In this document: piece by piece, positions 8,007 to 17,021 of the stretch | Layout: the number at the start of each line of letters is the position of its first letter | Position numbering within the stretch: position 1 is the first letter of the stretch | Assembly: GCA_018223375.1 (NCBI GenBank) | Contig: JAGTTS010000003.1 | Coordinates: 248,001 to 312,000 of the forward strand | DNA: 64,000 nucleotides | Source: Clostridiaceae bacterium Marseille-Q3526 | Lineage (GTDB): Bacteria; Bacillota; Clostridia; Lachnospirales; Lachnospiraceae | Direction: 5' to 3' | Notes under the pieces: model-generated | Databases searched by the model: none | Seen by the model: only the letters and a program-made list of their open reading frames with translations | What the model was told of the DNA's origin: nothing | Made by a program: the position numbers and the translations under genes

Positions 8007-8969
8007 GTGGCTAATAAAGTAATGACATTACAAGAGGCAGTTGCAAAGTTTGTTGAAGATGGCGACGCTATCTCCTTCGGTGGCTTTACAACCAACAAGA
8101 AACCGATGGCTGCTATCCGTGAGATCCTTCGCCAGGGTAAGAAAGACTTCATCGCATACGCAGGTCCTGCAGGATCCGACTGGGATATGCTGATTGGAGA
8201 GGATCGCGTAAAGGCATATATCAACTGCTATACCGCTGACTCCGGTGTTACTAATGTTTCCCGTCGCTTCCGTAAAAAAATCGAGGCTGGCGAGTTAATC
8301 TATGAGGATTACTCTCAGGATGCTATTATGTACATGCTTCACGCATCTTCCTTAGGACTTCCGTTCTTACCGGTACGTTTCATGATCGGTTCCGGTCTGG
8401 TTGATGAGTGGGGAATTACAAAAGAAGTTCGCGAGACCATCGACAAGCTGCCAAACGACAAATTTGTGTACATGGATAACCCATTCAACCCCGGCGAGAA
8501 GACTGTCTGCCTTCCGGTTCCGAAGCTGGATACAGCAGTTATCCACGTTCAGAAGGCTTCTCCAGACGGAACATGCATCCTGTTAGGCGATGAGTTCCAC
8601 GACGTAGATATTGCCTGCGCTGCAAAGAAGGTTATCGTTACCTGCGAGGAGTTAGTAAGCAACGAGGTAATCCGCCGCGATCCGACTCTGACAAAGATTC
8701 CTTGCTTCGCAGTTGACGCTGTCTGCGTTGCTCCTTACGGCGCATACCCGACACAGTGCTACGGTTACTATGATTACGACAACTCCTTCCTGAAAGCATA
8801 CGGCGCAGCCAGCAAGACAGAGGAAGATTTCAAGGCATTCTTAAACGAGTATGTTTATGATGTAAAGGATCACGAAGAGTTCCTTGAGAAGATCGGTGTA
8901 AATCGTCTCCTTAAGTTAAAAGTATCTGATGGCTTTGGATATGCGACAGATGTAAGCAAGGAGGATTAA
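8007..8969 (+). CDS. gctA: Glutaconate CoA-transferase subunit A
   Basis: A 320-residue subunit of the class I CoA-transferase that moves CoA from acetyl-CoA to (R)-2-hydroxyglutarate. The length equals that of the Acidaminococcus enzyme. The N-terminus (VMTLQEAVAKFVEDGDAISF) and the glycine-rich GGFTTNKKP region are typical. The GTG start at 8007 is set by AAGGAGG at 7993-7999. The stop is 2 bp before gctB, so the two are translated together as partners of one enzyme. Confidence 0.96.
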   Translation: MANKVMTLQEAVAKFVEDGDAISFGGFTTNKKPMAAIREILRQGKKDFIAYAGPAGSDWDMLIGEDRVKAYINCYTADSGVTNVSRRFRKKIEAGELIYEDYSQDAIMYMLHASSLGLPFLPVRFMIGSGLVDEWGITKEVRETIDKLPNDKFVYMDNPFNPGEKTVCLPVPKLDTAVIHVQKASPDGTCILLGDEFHDVDIACAAKKVIVTCEELVSNEVIRRDPTLTKIPCFAVDAVCVAPYGAYPTQCYGYYDYDNSFLKAYGAASKTEEDFKAFLNEYVYDVKDHEEFLEKIGVNRLLKLKVSDGFGYATDVSKED

Positions 8970-8971
8970 TC

Positions 8972-9781
8972 ATGGCTGACTACACAAAGTATACAAATAA
9001 AGAGATGCAGGCTATTACGCTTGCACAGCAGATCACAGATGACAACATTGCAATCGTAGGTACCGGTCTTCCGTTAATCGGCGCTTCCGTTGCAAAGCGT
9101 TTATTTGCTCCTAAGTGCAACCTGATCGTTGAGTCCGGTCTCATGGACTGCTCCCCGATCGAGGTTCCGCGTTCCGTAGGCGACCTTCGTTTCATGGCTC
9201 ACTGCGGATGCCAGTGGCCGAACATCCGTTTCATCGGATTTGAGACAAACGACTGGTTACATGACAACGATCGTATCGTAGCCTTCATCGGCGGCGCTCA
9301 GATCGATCCGTACGGAAACGTAAACTCCACATGTATCGGCGATTACCATGCTCCGAAGACACGTTTTACAGGATCCGGCGGCGCTAACGCAATCGCTACC
9401 TTCAACAACACAATTATCATGATTCAGCATGAGAAGAGAAGATTCATGCAGAAGATCGATTATGTTACAAGCCCAGGCTGGATCGACGGACCTGGCGGAC
9501 GTGAGAGACTGGGTCTTCCGGGCAACCGCGGACCTTTAGCAGTTGTTACAGACCGCGGTATCTTAAAGTTCGACGACGAGACAAAGAGAATGTACCTTGC
9601 AGGTTACTACGAGACATCTTCACCGGAAGACATTATCGAGAATACAGGCTTCGATCTGGACGTATCCAGAGCAGTGAAGTTAGATCCTCCGTCTCCGGAA
9701 GTAATCAAGATGATCCGCGAGGAGATCGACCCAGGCCAGGCATTCATCCAGGTTCCGAAGGAGGAGCCGGAGGCAAAATAA
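8972..9781 (+). CDS. gctB: Glutaconate CoA-transferase subunit B (catalytic)
   Basis: A 269-residue subunit bearing the catalytic glutamate. Glu54 in NLIVESGLMD falls at the same residue number as the active-site Glu54 of the Acidaminococcus enzyme, where it forms the gamma-glutamyl-CoA thioester. The GTGLPLIGASVAKRL segment lies before it. It starts right after gctA. A GC hairpin follows at 9806-9837, then gcdA. Confidence 0.96.
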   Translation: MADYTKYTNKEMQAITLAQQITDDNIAIVGTGLPLIGASVAKRLFAPKCNLIVESGLMDCSPIEVPRSVGDLRFMAHCGCQWPNIRFIGFETNDWLHDNDRIVAFIGGAQIDPYGNVNSTCIGDYHAPKTRFTGSGGANAIATFNNTIIMIQHEKRRFMQKIDYVTSPGWIDGPGGRERLGLPGNRGPLAVVTDRGILKFDDETKRMYLAGYYETSSPEDIIENTGFDLDVSRAVKLDPPSPEVIKMIREEIDPGQAFIQVPKEEPEAK

Positions 9782-9805
9782 GCCGGGTTCTGCACGAAAA
9801 GAGAG

Positions 9806-9837
9806 GAAAGGGGCGTGTCGCCAGGCACACCCCTTTC
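9806..9837 (+). other. Intercistronic hairpin between gctB and gcdA
   Basis: GAAAGGGG and CCCCTTTC form the outer stem and GTG/CAC continues inside, about 11 pairs in all. No T-run follows on the plus strand, so mRNA processing or stability is more likely than termination. Confidence 0.6.
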
Positions 9838-9897
9838 AAAAATAAATCTAAATAGAAGCTGAAGTTGAAATAATTTAAAAAGAATAGGAGATTCAAC

Positions 9898-11664
9898 ATG
9901 AATATGTATTCTATGCCTGGATATTTCCAGAATATGCCTACTATCGGCAAGAGCCTGGTAAACCAGAATCCAGAGAACGAAGAGAGCTTAAAGGCTGTTG
10001 AGCAGGATATTCACGAGTCCATCGAGAAGGTTCTGGCAGCTGGTATCACTTCCGAGGAGAAGTTAAACGAGCGCGGACAGTTATCTGCTATGCAGCGTAT
10101 CAACGCTTTAATCGACGCAGGAACATGGTGCCCGTTAAACAGCCTCTTCAATCCGGAGGACAACCGTTTCGGCACAACCAACATTGTAAACGGTCTCGGA
10201 CGTGTAGACGGCAAGTGGGTTTACATCGTTGCATCTGACAACAAGAAGATGGCTGGAGCATGGGTTCCAGGACAGGCAGAGAACCTTCTGCGCGCTTCCG
10301 ACACAGCTAAGATGCTTCACCTTCCGTTAGTATACCTGTTAAACTGCTCCGGCGTTGAGTTCCCGAACCAGGATAAGGTATACCCGAACAGACGCGGCGG
10401 CGGTACTCCATTCTTCCGCAACTCTGAGTTAAACCAGTTAGGCGTTCCGGTAATCGTAGGTATCTACGGAACAAACCCGGCAGGCGGCGGATACCACAGC
10501 ATTTCCCCGACTGTACTGATCGCACATCAGGACGCTAACATGGCAGTCGGCGGCGCTGGAATCCTTTCCGGTATGAACCCGAAGGGCTTCATCGACGAGG
10601 AGACAGCTGAGGGCATCATCGCAGCTCAGATCGAGAACAGCAAGCACCACGTTCCGGCTCCTGGTTCCGTGCCGATCCACTACGATGAGACAGGCTTCTT
10701 CCGCGAGGTTTACGAGAACGATTTAGGCGTAATCGAGGGAATCAAGAAGTACATCAGCTATCTTCCGGCTTACAACCTGGAGTTCTTCCGTGTGGACACA
10801 CCAAAGGCTCCTCAGTTCCCGGCAGAGGATCTCTACAGCATCGTTCCGATGAACCAGAAGCGTCCTTACGATATGTACGAGGTTATCGCACGTCTCTTCG
10901 ATAACAGCGAGTTCGCTGAGTACAAGAAGGGATACGGCCCGGAGATGATCACAGGTCTTGCAAAGGTAAACGGCCTCTTAGTCGGCGTAGTTGCCAACGT
11001 TCAGGGACTTCTGATGAACTATCCGGAGTACAAGCAGAACTCCGTAGGTATCGGCGGAAAGCTCTATCGCCAGGGCTTAATCAAGATGAACGAGTTCGTA
11101 ACACTTTGCGCTCGTGACAGAATCCCGTTAATCTGGTTACAGGATACAACAGGTATCGATGTAGGCGACGAGGCAGAGAAGGCTGAGTTACTTGGTCTTG
11201 GACAGTCCTTAATCTACTCCATCGAGAACTCCAAGCTTCCGTCCTTAGAGGTTACAATCCGTAAGGCCAGTGCTGCTGCCCACTACGTTCTGGGCGGACC
11301 GCAGGGCAACAATACAAATGTATTCTCCCTGGGAACAGGTGCCTGCGAGTATTACGTAATGCCAGGCGAGACAGCTGCCAACGCTATGTACTCCAGAAAG
11401 CTTGTAAAGGCTAAGAAGGCAGGCGAGCCGCTTCAGCCAATCATTGACAAGATGAACGACATGATCAACATGTACACAGAGAAGTCCCGTCCGAAGTACT
11501 GCACAAAGACAGGTATGGTAGACGAGATCGTAGACATGACAGACATCCGTCCATACATCCAGGCCTTCACAGAGGCTGCTTATCAGAATCCACAGTCCAT
11601 CTGCCCATTCCATCAGATGATTACACCAAGGGCAATCCGTGAATTCGAGACATTCAAGAAGTAA
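9898..11664 (+). CDS. gcdA: Glutaconyl-CoA decarboxylase alpha subunit (carboxyltransferase)
   Basis: A 588-residue soluble subunit that transfers the carboxyl group of glutaconyl-CoA to biotin on GcdC, giving crotonyl-CoA. It has the two crotonase-type carboxyltransferase halves: the first contains GTNPAGGGYHSISPT and VGGAGILSGM, the second LWLQDTTG-like IWLQDTTGIDVGDEAEKAE and ASAAAHYVLGGPQGNNTNV. The length is the usual one. The start ATG follows AGGAGATTCAAC. The gene lies after gctAB rather than next to gcdB, so the decarboxylase genes enclose the CoA-transferase genes. Confidence 0.96.
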   Translation: MNMYSMPGYFQNMPTIGKSLVNQNPENEESLKAVEQDIHESIEKVLAAGITSEEKLNERGQLSAMQRINALIDAGTWCPLNSLFNPEDNRFGTTNIVNGLGRVDGKWVYIVASDNKKMAGAWVPGQAENLLRASDTAKMLHLPLVYLLNCSGVEFPNQDKVYPNRRGGGTPFFRNSELNQLGVPVIVGIYGTNPAGGGYHSISPTVLIAHQDANMAVGGAGILSGMNPKGFIDEETAEGIIAAQIENSKHHVPAPGSVPIHYDETGFFREVYENDLGVIEGIKKYISYLPAYNLEFFRVDTPKAPQFPAEDLYSIVPMNQKRPYDMYEVIARLFDNSEFAEYKKGYGPEMITGLAKVNGLLVGVVANVQGLLMNYPEYKQNSVGIGGKLYRQGLIKMNEFVTLCARDRIPLIWLQDTTGIDVGDEAEKAELLGLGQSLIYSIENSKLPSLEVTIRKASAAAHYVLGGPQGNNTNVFSLGTGACEYYVMPGETAANAMYSRKLVKAKKAGEPLQPIIDKMNDMINMYTEKSRPKYCTKTGMVDEIVDMTDIRPYIQAFTEAAYQNPQSICPFHQMITPRAIREFETFKK

Positions 11665-11705
11665 TAAAACGCAACGAAAACGTATAATAAATTAGCCTGA
11701 ACAGG

Positions 11706-11799
11706 GCGCATAAATGATAGTGATAGCATGATAGAGTCGGGTAAAGGAACTGGAAACCTTTACCTGACTTATCGTGGTTATGGATCTTTATGCGTTTTT
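11706..11799 (+). terminator. Long structured terminator after gcdA
   Basis: GCGCATAAA and TTTATGCG close an outer stem followed by TTTTT. Inside, a 12-pair stem (GTCGGGTAAAGG with CCTTTACCTGAC, one G-U) continues outward as CATGATAgAGTC with GACTTATCGTG. The fold spans about 90 nt, far more than a simple terminator. The remaining 310-bp gap before hgdC holds a promoter. Confidence 0.65.
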
Positions 11800-11876
11800 C
11801 ATGGGAAAATGGGGCTGTATAAACGATTAAACATTACTGTTATATCAATAGTTTTATGCAGTTTCATTAAATAGTT

Positions 11877-11906
11877 TTGGCTTTTTCAGAGTACATATGG
11901 TATACT
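11877..11906 (+). promoter_or_regulatory. Extended -10 promoter for hgdCAB
   Basis: TGGTATACT gives an extended -10 box (TATACT at 11901-11906). A weak TTGGCT lies 18 bp upstream. It comes just after the long hairpin, so hgdCAB can be transcribed separately from gcd/gct. Confidence 0.55.
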
Positions 11907-11974
11907 TAAAATGATGTGAGGAGATGAGCAGGGCAGTCTAACCGTTCGAACTCCTTCTACATATGGAGGTCATT

Positions 11975-12763
11975 ATGGCAATTTACACAATGGGTATTGA
12001 CGTAGGCTCTACTGCGTCTAAATGCATTATTTTAAAAGACGGAACAGAAATTGTAGGAAAATCTCTGGTAGACGTAGGCACCGGCACCAGCGGTCCGGCC
12101 CGCGCTATCGAGGAGGTTCTGGCAGACGCAGGGATGACAAAGGATCAGCTGGATTACACTCTGGCTACCGGCTACGGCCGCAACTCCCTGTCTGACATTG
12201 CGAAAAAGCAGATGAGCGAGCTTTCCTGCCATGCGAAAGGAGCTTCCTTCCTGTTCCCTAAAGTTCACACAGTTATCGATATCGGCGGTCAGGACGTAAA
12301 GGTTCTGCACATCGATAACGGAGCAATGACAAACTTTCAGATGAATGACAAGTGCGCAGCCGGAACAGGCCGTTTCTTAGACGTAATGGCCCGTGTCCTG
12401 GAGGTAAAGGTAGAAGATCTGGGAAGACTGGGCGCCATGTCCAAGAAAGAAATTGGAATCAGTTCCACCTGCACCGTTTTCGCTGAGAGCGAGGTTATCA
12501 GCCAGCTGGCTATGGGAACCGACAAATGCGATATTATTAACGGAATTCACAAGTCAGTCGCTCACCGTGTGACGGGACTTGCTCACAGAATCGGAGTTGT
12601 GCCGGATGTGGTTATGACAGGCGGCGTGGCTCAGAACAGCGGCGTGGTAAATGCTTTAAAGCACGAGCTGGGCTGTGAGATTCACATTTCCCCACTTACA
12701 CAGTATAATGGCGCGCTGGGTGCCGCGCTTTACGCATATCAGGCAGCCACACGTCAGAAATAA
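11975..12763 (+). CDS. hgdC: 2-hydroxyglutaryl-CoA dehydratase activator (archerase)
   Basis: A 262-residue ASKHA-fold ATPase that injects one electron into the dehydratase at the cost of ATP. The nucleotide motifs are GIDVGSTASKC and VIDIGGQDVK. Cys127 (MNDKCAAGTG) and Cys166 (SSTCTVFAE) match in number the two cysteines that bind the shared [4Fe-4S] cluster at the dimer interface in the Acidaminococcus protein. ATG 11975 is chosen because GGAGG lies just upstream at 11965-11969; the frame extends to an ATG at 11963 that overlaps this site. hgdA follows 30 bp later. Confidence 0.97.
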   Translation: MAIYTMGIDVGSTASKCIILKDGTEIVGKSLVDVGTGTSGPARAIEEVLADAGMTKDQLDYTLATGYGRNSLSDIAKKQMSELSCHAKGASFLFPKVHTVIDIGGQDVKVLHIDNGAMTNFQMNDKCAAGTGRFLDVMARVLEVKVEDLGRLGAMSKKEIGISSTCTVFAESEVISQLAMGTDKCDIINGIHKSVAHRVTGLAHRIGVVPDVVMTGGVAQNSGVVNALKHELGCEIHISPLTQYNGALGAALYAYQAATRQK

Positions 12764-12793
12764 ATTTCACAGAAAGAATGGAGGATAATTATT

Positions 12794-14230
12794 ATGGCAA
12801 AACAAGTTAGTCCAGGCGTACTCGCCCTCCGCAAGGTAGTTGACGACGTCCATAAAGAAGCGCGGGAGGCAAAGGCAAGAGGAGAGTTAGTAGGATGGTC
12901 CTCTTCCAAGTTCCCATGCGAGCTGGCAGCAGCATTTGACCTTCATGTTATGTACCCGGAGAACCAGGCAGCCGGTATCGCAGCTAACCGTTACGGCGAG
13001 ATGATGTGCCAGGCAGCTGAGGATCTGGGCTATGATAATGATATCTGCGGTTACTGCCGTATCAGCCTTGCTTATGCAGCAGGTATCCGTGTATCCCGTA
13101 AGTACGATCCTGAGACGGGCGAGTACATTATCGATCCGAGCACAGGAAAGCCATTAAAGGATGCTGACGGCAACGTAGTAATGGGCGAGGACGGAAAGCC
13201 GGTTAAGGATCCGAAGACACAGACTCCTTACCTGCAGCTTGACAACCTCCTTGAGATTGAGAAGCTTCCGGACGGACCGGAGAAGGAGAGACGTCTTGAG
13301 GCTATCTCCCCAATCCGTCAGATGCGTATTCCGCAGCCAGATTTCGTTCTCTGCTGCAACAACATCTGCAACTGTATGACAAAGTGGTACGAGAACATTG
13401 CCCGTATGTGCAATATTCCGCTTATCATGGTAGATATTCCTTACAACAACGACGTACACGTAGCTGACGAGAACGTGAAGTATGTGCGCGCTCAGTTTGA
13501 CAAGGCTATCAAGCAGTTAGAGGAGCTGACAGGCAAGAAGTTCGACGAGAAGAAGTTTGAGCAGGCCTGTGCAAACGCTAACCGTACAGCTAAGGCATGG
13601 TTAAAGGTATGCGACTACTTACAGTACAAACCAGCTCCATACAGCGGTTTCGACCTGTTCAACCACATGGCTGACGTCGTTACGGCACGTGCCCGCGTAG
13701 AGACTGCAGAGGCATTCGAGCTGTTAGCTAAGGACCTTGAGGAGACAGTTAAGAAGGGCGAGACTACAACTCCATTCCCGGAGAAGTACCGCGTTATGTT
13801 CGAGGGTATTCCATGCTGGCCGAAGCTGCCTGCACTGTTCAAGCCTCTGAAGGCAAACGGCGTAAACGTAACAGCCGTTGTATACGCTCCGGCATTCGGC
13901 TTCGTATACGATGGTATGGACGAGATGGCGCGCGCTTACTACAAGGCTCCGAACTCTGTCTGCATCGAGCAGGGTGTTGACTGGCGTGAGGGCATCTGCC
14001 GCGACAATAAGGTAGACGGCGTTCTGGTTCACTACAACAGAAGCTGTAAGCCGTGGTCCGGATACATGGCAGAGATGCAGCGCCGCTTCACAGACGATCT
14101 GGGAGTTCCATGCGCAGGCTTCGACGGAGACCAGGCAGATCCTCGTAACTTCAATGCCGCACAGTATGAGACACGTGTACAGGGCCTGGTAGAGGCAATG
14201 GAAGCAAACAAGCAGGCAAAGGAGGCATAA
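12794..14230 (+). CDS. hgdA: (R)-2-hydroxyglutaryl-CoA dehydratase alpha subunit
   Basis: A 478-residue subunit of the radical dehydratase that removes water from 2-hydroxyglutaryl-CoA to give glutaconyl-CoA. It belongs to the HgdA/HgdB (BcrB/C-like) family. Several cysteines available for the [4Fe-4S] cluster are visible, in FVLCCNNICNCMTKW, MMCQAAEDLG and YDNDICGYC. The length is that of the Acidaminococcus subunit. The start follows TGGAGG. It ends 4 bp before hgdB. The protein is oxygen-sensitive in known cases and needs HgdC for activation. Confidence 0.96.
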   Translation: MAKQVSPGVLALRKVVDDVHKEAREAKARGELVGWSSSKFPCELAAAFDLHVMYPENQAAGIAANRYGEMMCQAAEDLGYDNDICGYCRISLAYAAGIRVSRKYDPETGEYIIDPSTGKPLKDADGNVVMGEDGKPVKDPKTQTPYLQLDNLLEIEKLPDGPEKERRLEAISPIRQMRIPQPDFVLCCNNICNCMTKWYENIARMCNIPLIMVDIPYNNDVHVADENVKYVRAQFDKAIKQLEELTGKKFDEKKFEQACANANRTAKAWLKVCDYLQYKPAPYSGFDLFNHMADVVTARARVETAEAFELLAKDLEETVKKGETTTPFPEKYRVMFEGIPCWPKLPALFKPLKANGVNVTAVVYAPAFGFVYDGMDEMARAYYKAPNSVCIEQGVDWREGICRDNKVDGVLVHYNRSCKPWSGYMAEMQRRFTDDLGVPCAGFDGDQADPRNFNAAQYETRVQGLVEAMEANKQAKEA

Positions 14231-14234
14231 TCAA

Positions 14235-15383
14235 ATGAGTATCAATACATTATTAGATGAATTTAAAGTAAAAGCTGCCACACCAAAGCAGCAGCTTGCT
14301 GAATATAAGGCTCAGGGAAAGAAAGTAGTCGGCGTTCTGCCATACTACGCTCCGGAAGAGTTAGTTTATGCTGCCGGTATCGTTCCTATGGGAATCTGGG
14401 GTTCCAACACAAAGACTATCAGCCGTGCGAAAGAGTATTGTGCAACCTTCTACTGCACAATCGCTCAGTTAGCGCTTGAGATGCTGTTAGACGGAACCAT
14501 GGACGGTCTGGACGGAATCATCACTCCAACTATCTGCGATACGCTCCGCCCGATGAGCCAGAACTTCCGTGTAGCTATGGGAGATAAGATGTCTGTTATC
14601 TTCTTAGCTCATCCGCAGAACCGTTTCGAGGAGTTTGGTCTTCAGTTCACAGTAGATCAGTACAATCATGTAAAGAAAGAGCTGGAGAAGATTGCCGGAA
14701 GAGAGATCACAAACGACGATATCCAGAACGCAATCAAGGTTTACAACGAGAGCCGCGCAGCACGCCGTAAATTCGTGAAGCTGGCTTCCGATCACTGCGA
14801 TGTAATCACTCCAACTAAGAGATCTGCCGTATTAAAGGCATTCTACTTCATGTTAAAGGACGAGTATATCGCTAAGTTAAACGAGTTAAATGCAGAGCTG
14901 GAGAAGCTTCCGGTATGCGACTGGCAGGGAACAAAGGTTGTTACTTCCGGTATTATCTGTGATAACCCGGCTCTGCTGGCAGCCTTCGAGGAGAACAACA
15001 TCGCTATCGCAGCAGATGATGTTGCTCATGAGTCCCGTTCCTTCAGAACAGACGTTCCGGAGAACGCAGATCCGATGATGGCTCTGGCACAGCAGTTTGC
15101 AAATGTTGACTATGAGGTTCTTCTCTACGATCCAAAGTCCAGCGAGAACCGCCGCGGCGAGTTCGTTGCCAACCTGGTTAAGGAGAGCGGAGCACAGGGA
15201 CTGGTTCTGTTCATGCAGCAGTTCTGCGATCCGGAGGAGATGGAGTATCCATACCTGAAGAAAGCATTACAGGCAGCAGACGTTCCGCATATCAAGCTGG
15301 GTATCGATCAGCAGATGCGCGATTTCGGACAGGCTCGTACAGCAATTCAGGCCTTCGCAGATGTGCTTGAGATGAGAAAGTAA
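14235..15383 (+). CDS. hgdB: (R)-2-hydroxyglutaryl-CoA dehydratase beta subunit
   Basis: A 382-residue partner of HgdA from the same family. It begins MSINTLLDEFKV and has the HgdB-like cluster region with Cys in KEYCATFYC and PTICDTLRPM and the later QQFCDPEE. It probably binds the second iron-sulphur cluster and flavin, as in known dehydratases. It is the last gene of the hgd block and is followed by two hairpins with T-runs. Confidence 0.96.
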   Translation: MSINTLLDEFKVKAATPKQQLAEYKAQGKKVVGVLPYYAPEELVYAAGIVPMGIWGSNTKTISRAKEYCATFYCTIAQLALEMLLDGTMDGLDGIITPTICDTLRPMSQNFRVAMGDKMSVIFLAHPQNRFEEFGLQFTVDQYNHVKKELEKIAGREITNDDIQNAIKVYNESRAARRKFVKLASDHCDVITPTKRSAVLKAFYFMLKDEYIAKLNELNAELEKLPVCDWQGTKVVTSGIICDNPALLAAFEENNIAIAADDVAHESRSFRTDVPENADPMMALAQQFANVDYEVLLYDPKSSENRRGEFVANLVKESGAQGLVLFMQQFCDPEEMEYPYLKKALQAADVPHIKLGIDQQMRDFGQARTAIQAFADVLEMRK

Positions 15384-15391
15384 AAAACAGC

Positions 15392-15439
15392 AAAAACGGC
15401 CAGAGGGAGCCTGACGAGGTTCCTTTCCGGCCGGTTTTG
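15392..15439 (+). terminator. Terminator after hgdB
   Basis: AAAACGGCC and GGCCGGTTTT flank a stem containing GGGAGCC/GGTTCC-like pairs and end in TTTTG. A second terminator follows at 15520. Confidence 0.7.
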
Positions 15440-15519
15440 GGGGAGAGATACGCTGGACGCAGCAGAGTCTTTCCGCTGAAACAGCTGAAATAAAAGAACG
15501 GAATAAAAGCACAAAAAAA

Positions 15520-15564
15520 GTTCCCCGCCGGCAGAGGTTTTCACACCCACCGGCGGGGCTTTTT
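15520..15564. terminator. Bidirectional terminator between hgdB and iclR
   Basis: CCCCGCCGG (15523-15531) and CCGGCGGGG (15550-15558) form a 9-pair GC stem with an A-run before and CTTTTT after. It serves the convergent hgdB and IclR-family transcripts. Confidence 0.85.
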
Positions 15565-15598
15565 CGTTGCTTTTAGTGTTTGGAAGTTCAGGCAGATA

Positions 15599-16360
15599 TC
15601 AGACCTGCTTAAACGTGTGGCCCATGTAGTAGGACAGCTCCGCCGCGCTGTGGCGGACCTGCTCCTTCATGTGCTCCAGATGCACCTTGTCGGCAATCCG
15701 GCTGTAGGGCGCAATAATGCCCACAGAGGCAGTGACGCTGCCGTTAATGCCAAAGACAGGAGCTCCGATCCCGATGGCGTCGTGGACGTATTCGCCGTGG
15801 GAGACGGACAGGCCGGTCTCACGGATTTCGCGAAGCTCTGCCAGAAGGCCGCTCCGGCTGGTCTGCGGAAACGCCTCCGGACGGTCTAAGACCTGTCTGG
15901 TGTAGTAGTCCAGGTATTCCGGGCTCTGGTAGGCCAGAATGACCTTGCGGATGGCTCCGCAGTGCAGATCCAGCTCGTACCCGAATTCTTCTACCACCTT
16001 TAGGTGATTGGGGCCGTCTACCTTATCAAGGACAAGGCCTTTGTCACCCACCTGGATCACCAGATAGGAATCTTCTCTGGTTACATAAGAGAGATTTTTC
16101 AGGATGGGAAGCGCCGCATCCTGGATCCGGACATTTGAAGCTGCAGCGCGGCCCAGAGAGATCAGGGCAGGCCCCAGACAGTAGGTGTGGGTGTACTCGT
16201 CTCTTATGACATATTTCTTCTCGCAGAAGGTATGGAGGATTCGGTGGATCGTGCTGGGCGGAAGCTCCAGCTGCTCAGACAGCTCTGCGATGGATATTTT
16301 GTGATCTGCTCCTTTTAAAACCTCCAGGAGATCCAGGGAGCGCATGAGGCTTTGAATCAT
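15599..16360 (-). CDS. IclR-family transcriptional regulator
   Basis: A 253-residue regulator. The N-terminal winged helix (about residues 5-65) has SIAELSEQLELPPSTIHRILHTF as the helix-turn-helix. The C-terminal effector domain (about 75-250) has the IclR hallmarks GKLVLDK-like GDKGLVLDKVDG, HCGAIRKVILAY and DDAIGIGAPVFG-like residues. The start follows GGAAGG. It lies 18 bp after an acidic membrane protein gene on the same strand, so the two are probably cotranscribed. Being next to hgdB makes the glutamate genes a possible target, but nothing in the sequence proves this. Confidence 0.93.
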   Translation of the reverse strand: MIQSLMRSLDLLEVLKGADHKISIAELSEQLELPPSTIHRILHTFCEKKYVIRDEYTHTYCLGPALISLGRAAASNVRIQDAALPILKNLSYVTREDSYLVIQVGDKGLVLDKVDGPNHLKVVEEFGYELDLHCGAIRKVILAYQSPEYLDYYTRQVLDRPEAFPQTSRSGLLAELREIRETGLSVSHGEYVHDAIGIGAPVFGINGSVTASVGIIAPYSRIADKVHLEHMKEQVRHSAAELSYYMGHTFKQV

Positions 16361-16378
16361 AGAGTCAACCGCCTTCCA

Positions 16379-16825
16379 TTATTGTTCCGGTTCTTCATCT
16401 TCCACAATGGTGGTAGCGGAAGATGAAGCAGTGTCTGGAATATCCTCTTCATCAAACATAGACTCGCCGTCCATTGGCTCGTCGTCCAGGAACTCCATAT
16501 CGCTGTCTAAAAAGTCGTTCTGCGTCTCATCAGCTTTCTTCTCTGCCTCAGGGCTTTGTTCTGCTGCTGGATGTTCTTTTGCAGAAGCAGGCACAGTCTC
16601 TTTTTGAGCGGAATCTGCCTTTTCCGGAGTCAGGGAAACATAGTTGCGCTTCGCAGAGGCTTCCTCCTCCTTGCTGTCAAATTCGTCTAAATCCTCTTCA
16701 AAATCATGGAAATCCTCCTCCAGCTCTTCGTGGAAGGATTTGTATCTGAGAAAATAGGTAATTCCAACGGCAGTTCCCGCCAGAGCGGCCAGGACTGCGA
16801 GTTTTCCAAACTGTTTTTTTGCCAT
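16379..16825 (-). CDS. Acidic membrane-anchored protein of unknown function
   Basis: A 148-residue protein I do not recognise. Residues 1-10 are basic (MAKKQFGKLA) and are followed by one hydrophobic helix (about 9-26). The rest is strongly acidic and low in complexity, with runs of Glu and Asp (EELEEDFHDFEEDLDEFD) and Ala/Ser/Glu-rich stretches. It is likely a membrane-tethered disordered protein with its tail in the cytoplasm or outside. The start follows AAAAGGAGTATACT. It is the first gene of a two-gene unit with the IclR regulator. Confidence 0.75.
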   Translation of the reverse strand: MAKKQFGKLAVLAALAGTAVGITYFLRYKSFHEELEEDFHDFEEDLDEFDSKEEEASAKRNYVSLTPEKADSAQKETVPASAKEHPAAEQSPEAEKKADETQNDFLDSDMEFLDDEPMDGESMFDEEDIPDTASSSATTIVEDEEPEQ

Positions 16826-16889
16826 AGTATACTCCTTTTAATATCATTTTTAGTTTATTGTATTTTTGAACTGTTCCGCTGATGTATCA

Positions 16890-17021
16890 GGAACCTCAAA
16901 CTCCGCTGTGCTTCGTTTGAGTAGCGGGAGTAAGGAACCTCAAACTCCACTGTGCTTCGTTTGAGCAGCGGGAGTAAGGAATCTCAAACTTCACTGCGTT
17001 CCGTTTGAGTAGCGGGAAGTA
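16890..17021. repeat. Three tandem 44-bp repeats, each with an internal hairpin
   Basis: Units start at 16890, 16934 and 16978 with GGAACCTCAAACTCC or close variants. Each contains CTCAAAC and GTTTGAG arms about 13 nt apart, then AGCGGGA. They lie in the 600-bp gap between the acidic protein gene and groES. The rest of the gap is an AT-rich stretch (17052-17250) in which I see no gene. Confidence 0.85.

Noticed and set aside
9806..9837. Terminator between gctB and gcdA
   Set aside because: The hairpin is followed by CAAAAAT and not by a T-run on the coding strand.
16890..17021. CRISPR array
   Set aside because: The units follow each other without spacers and no cas genes are present.
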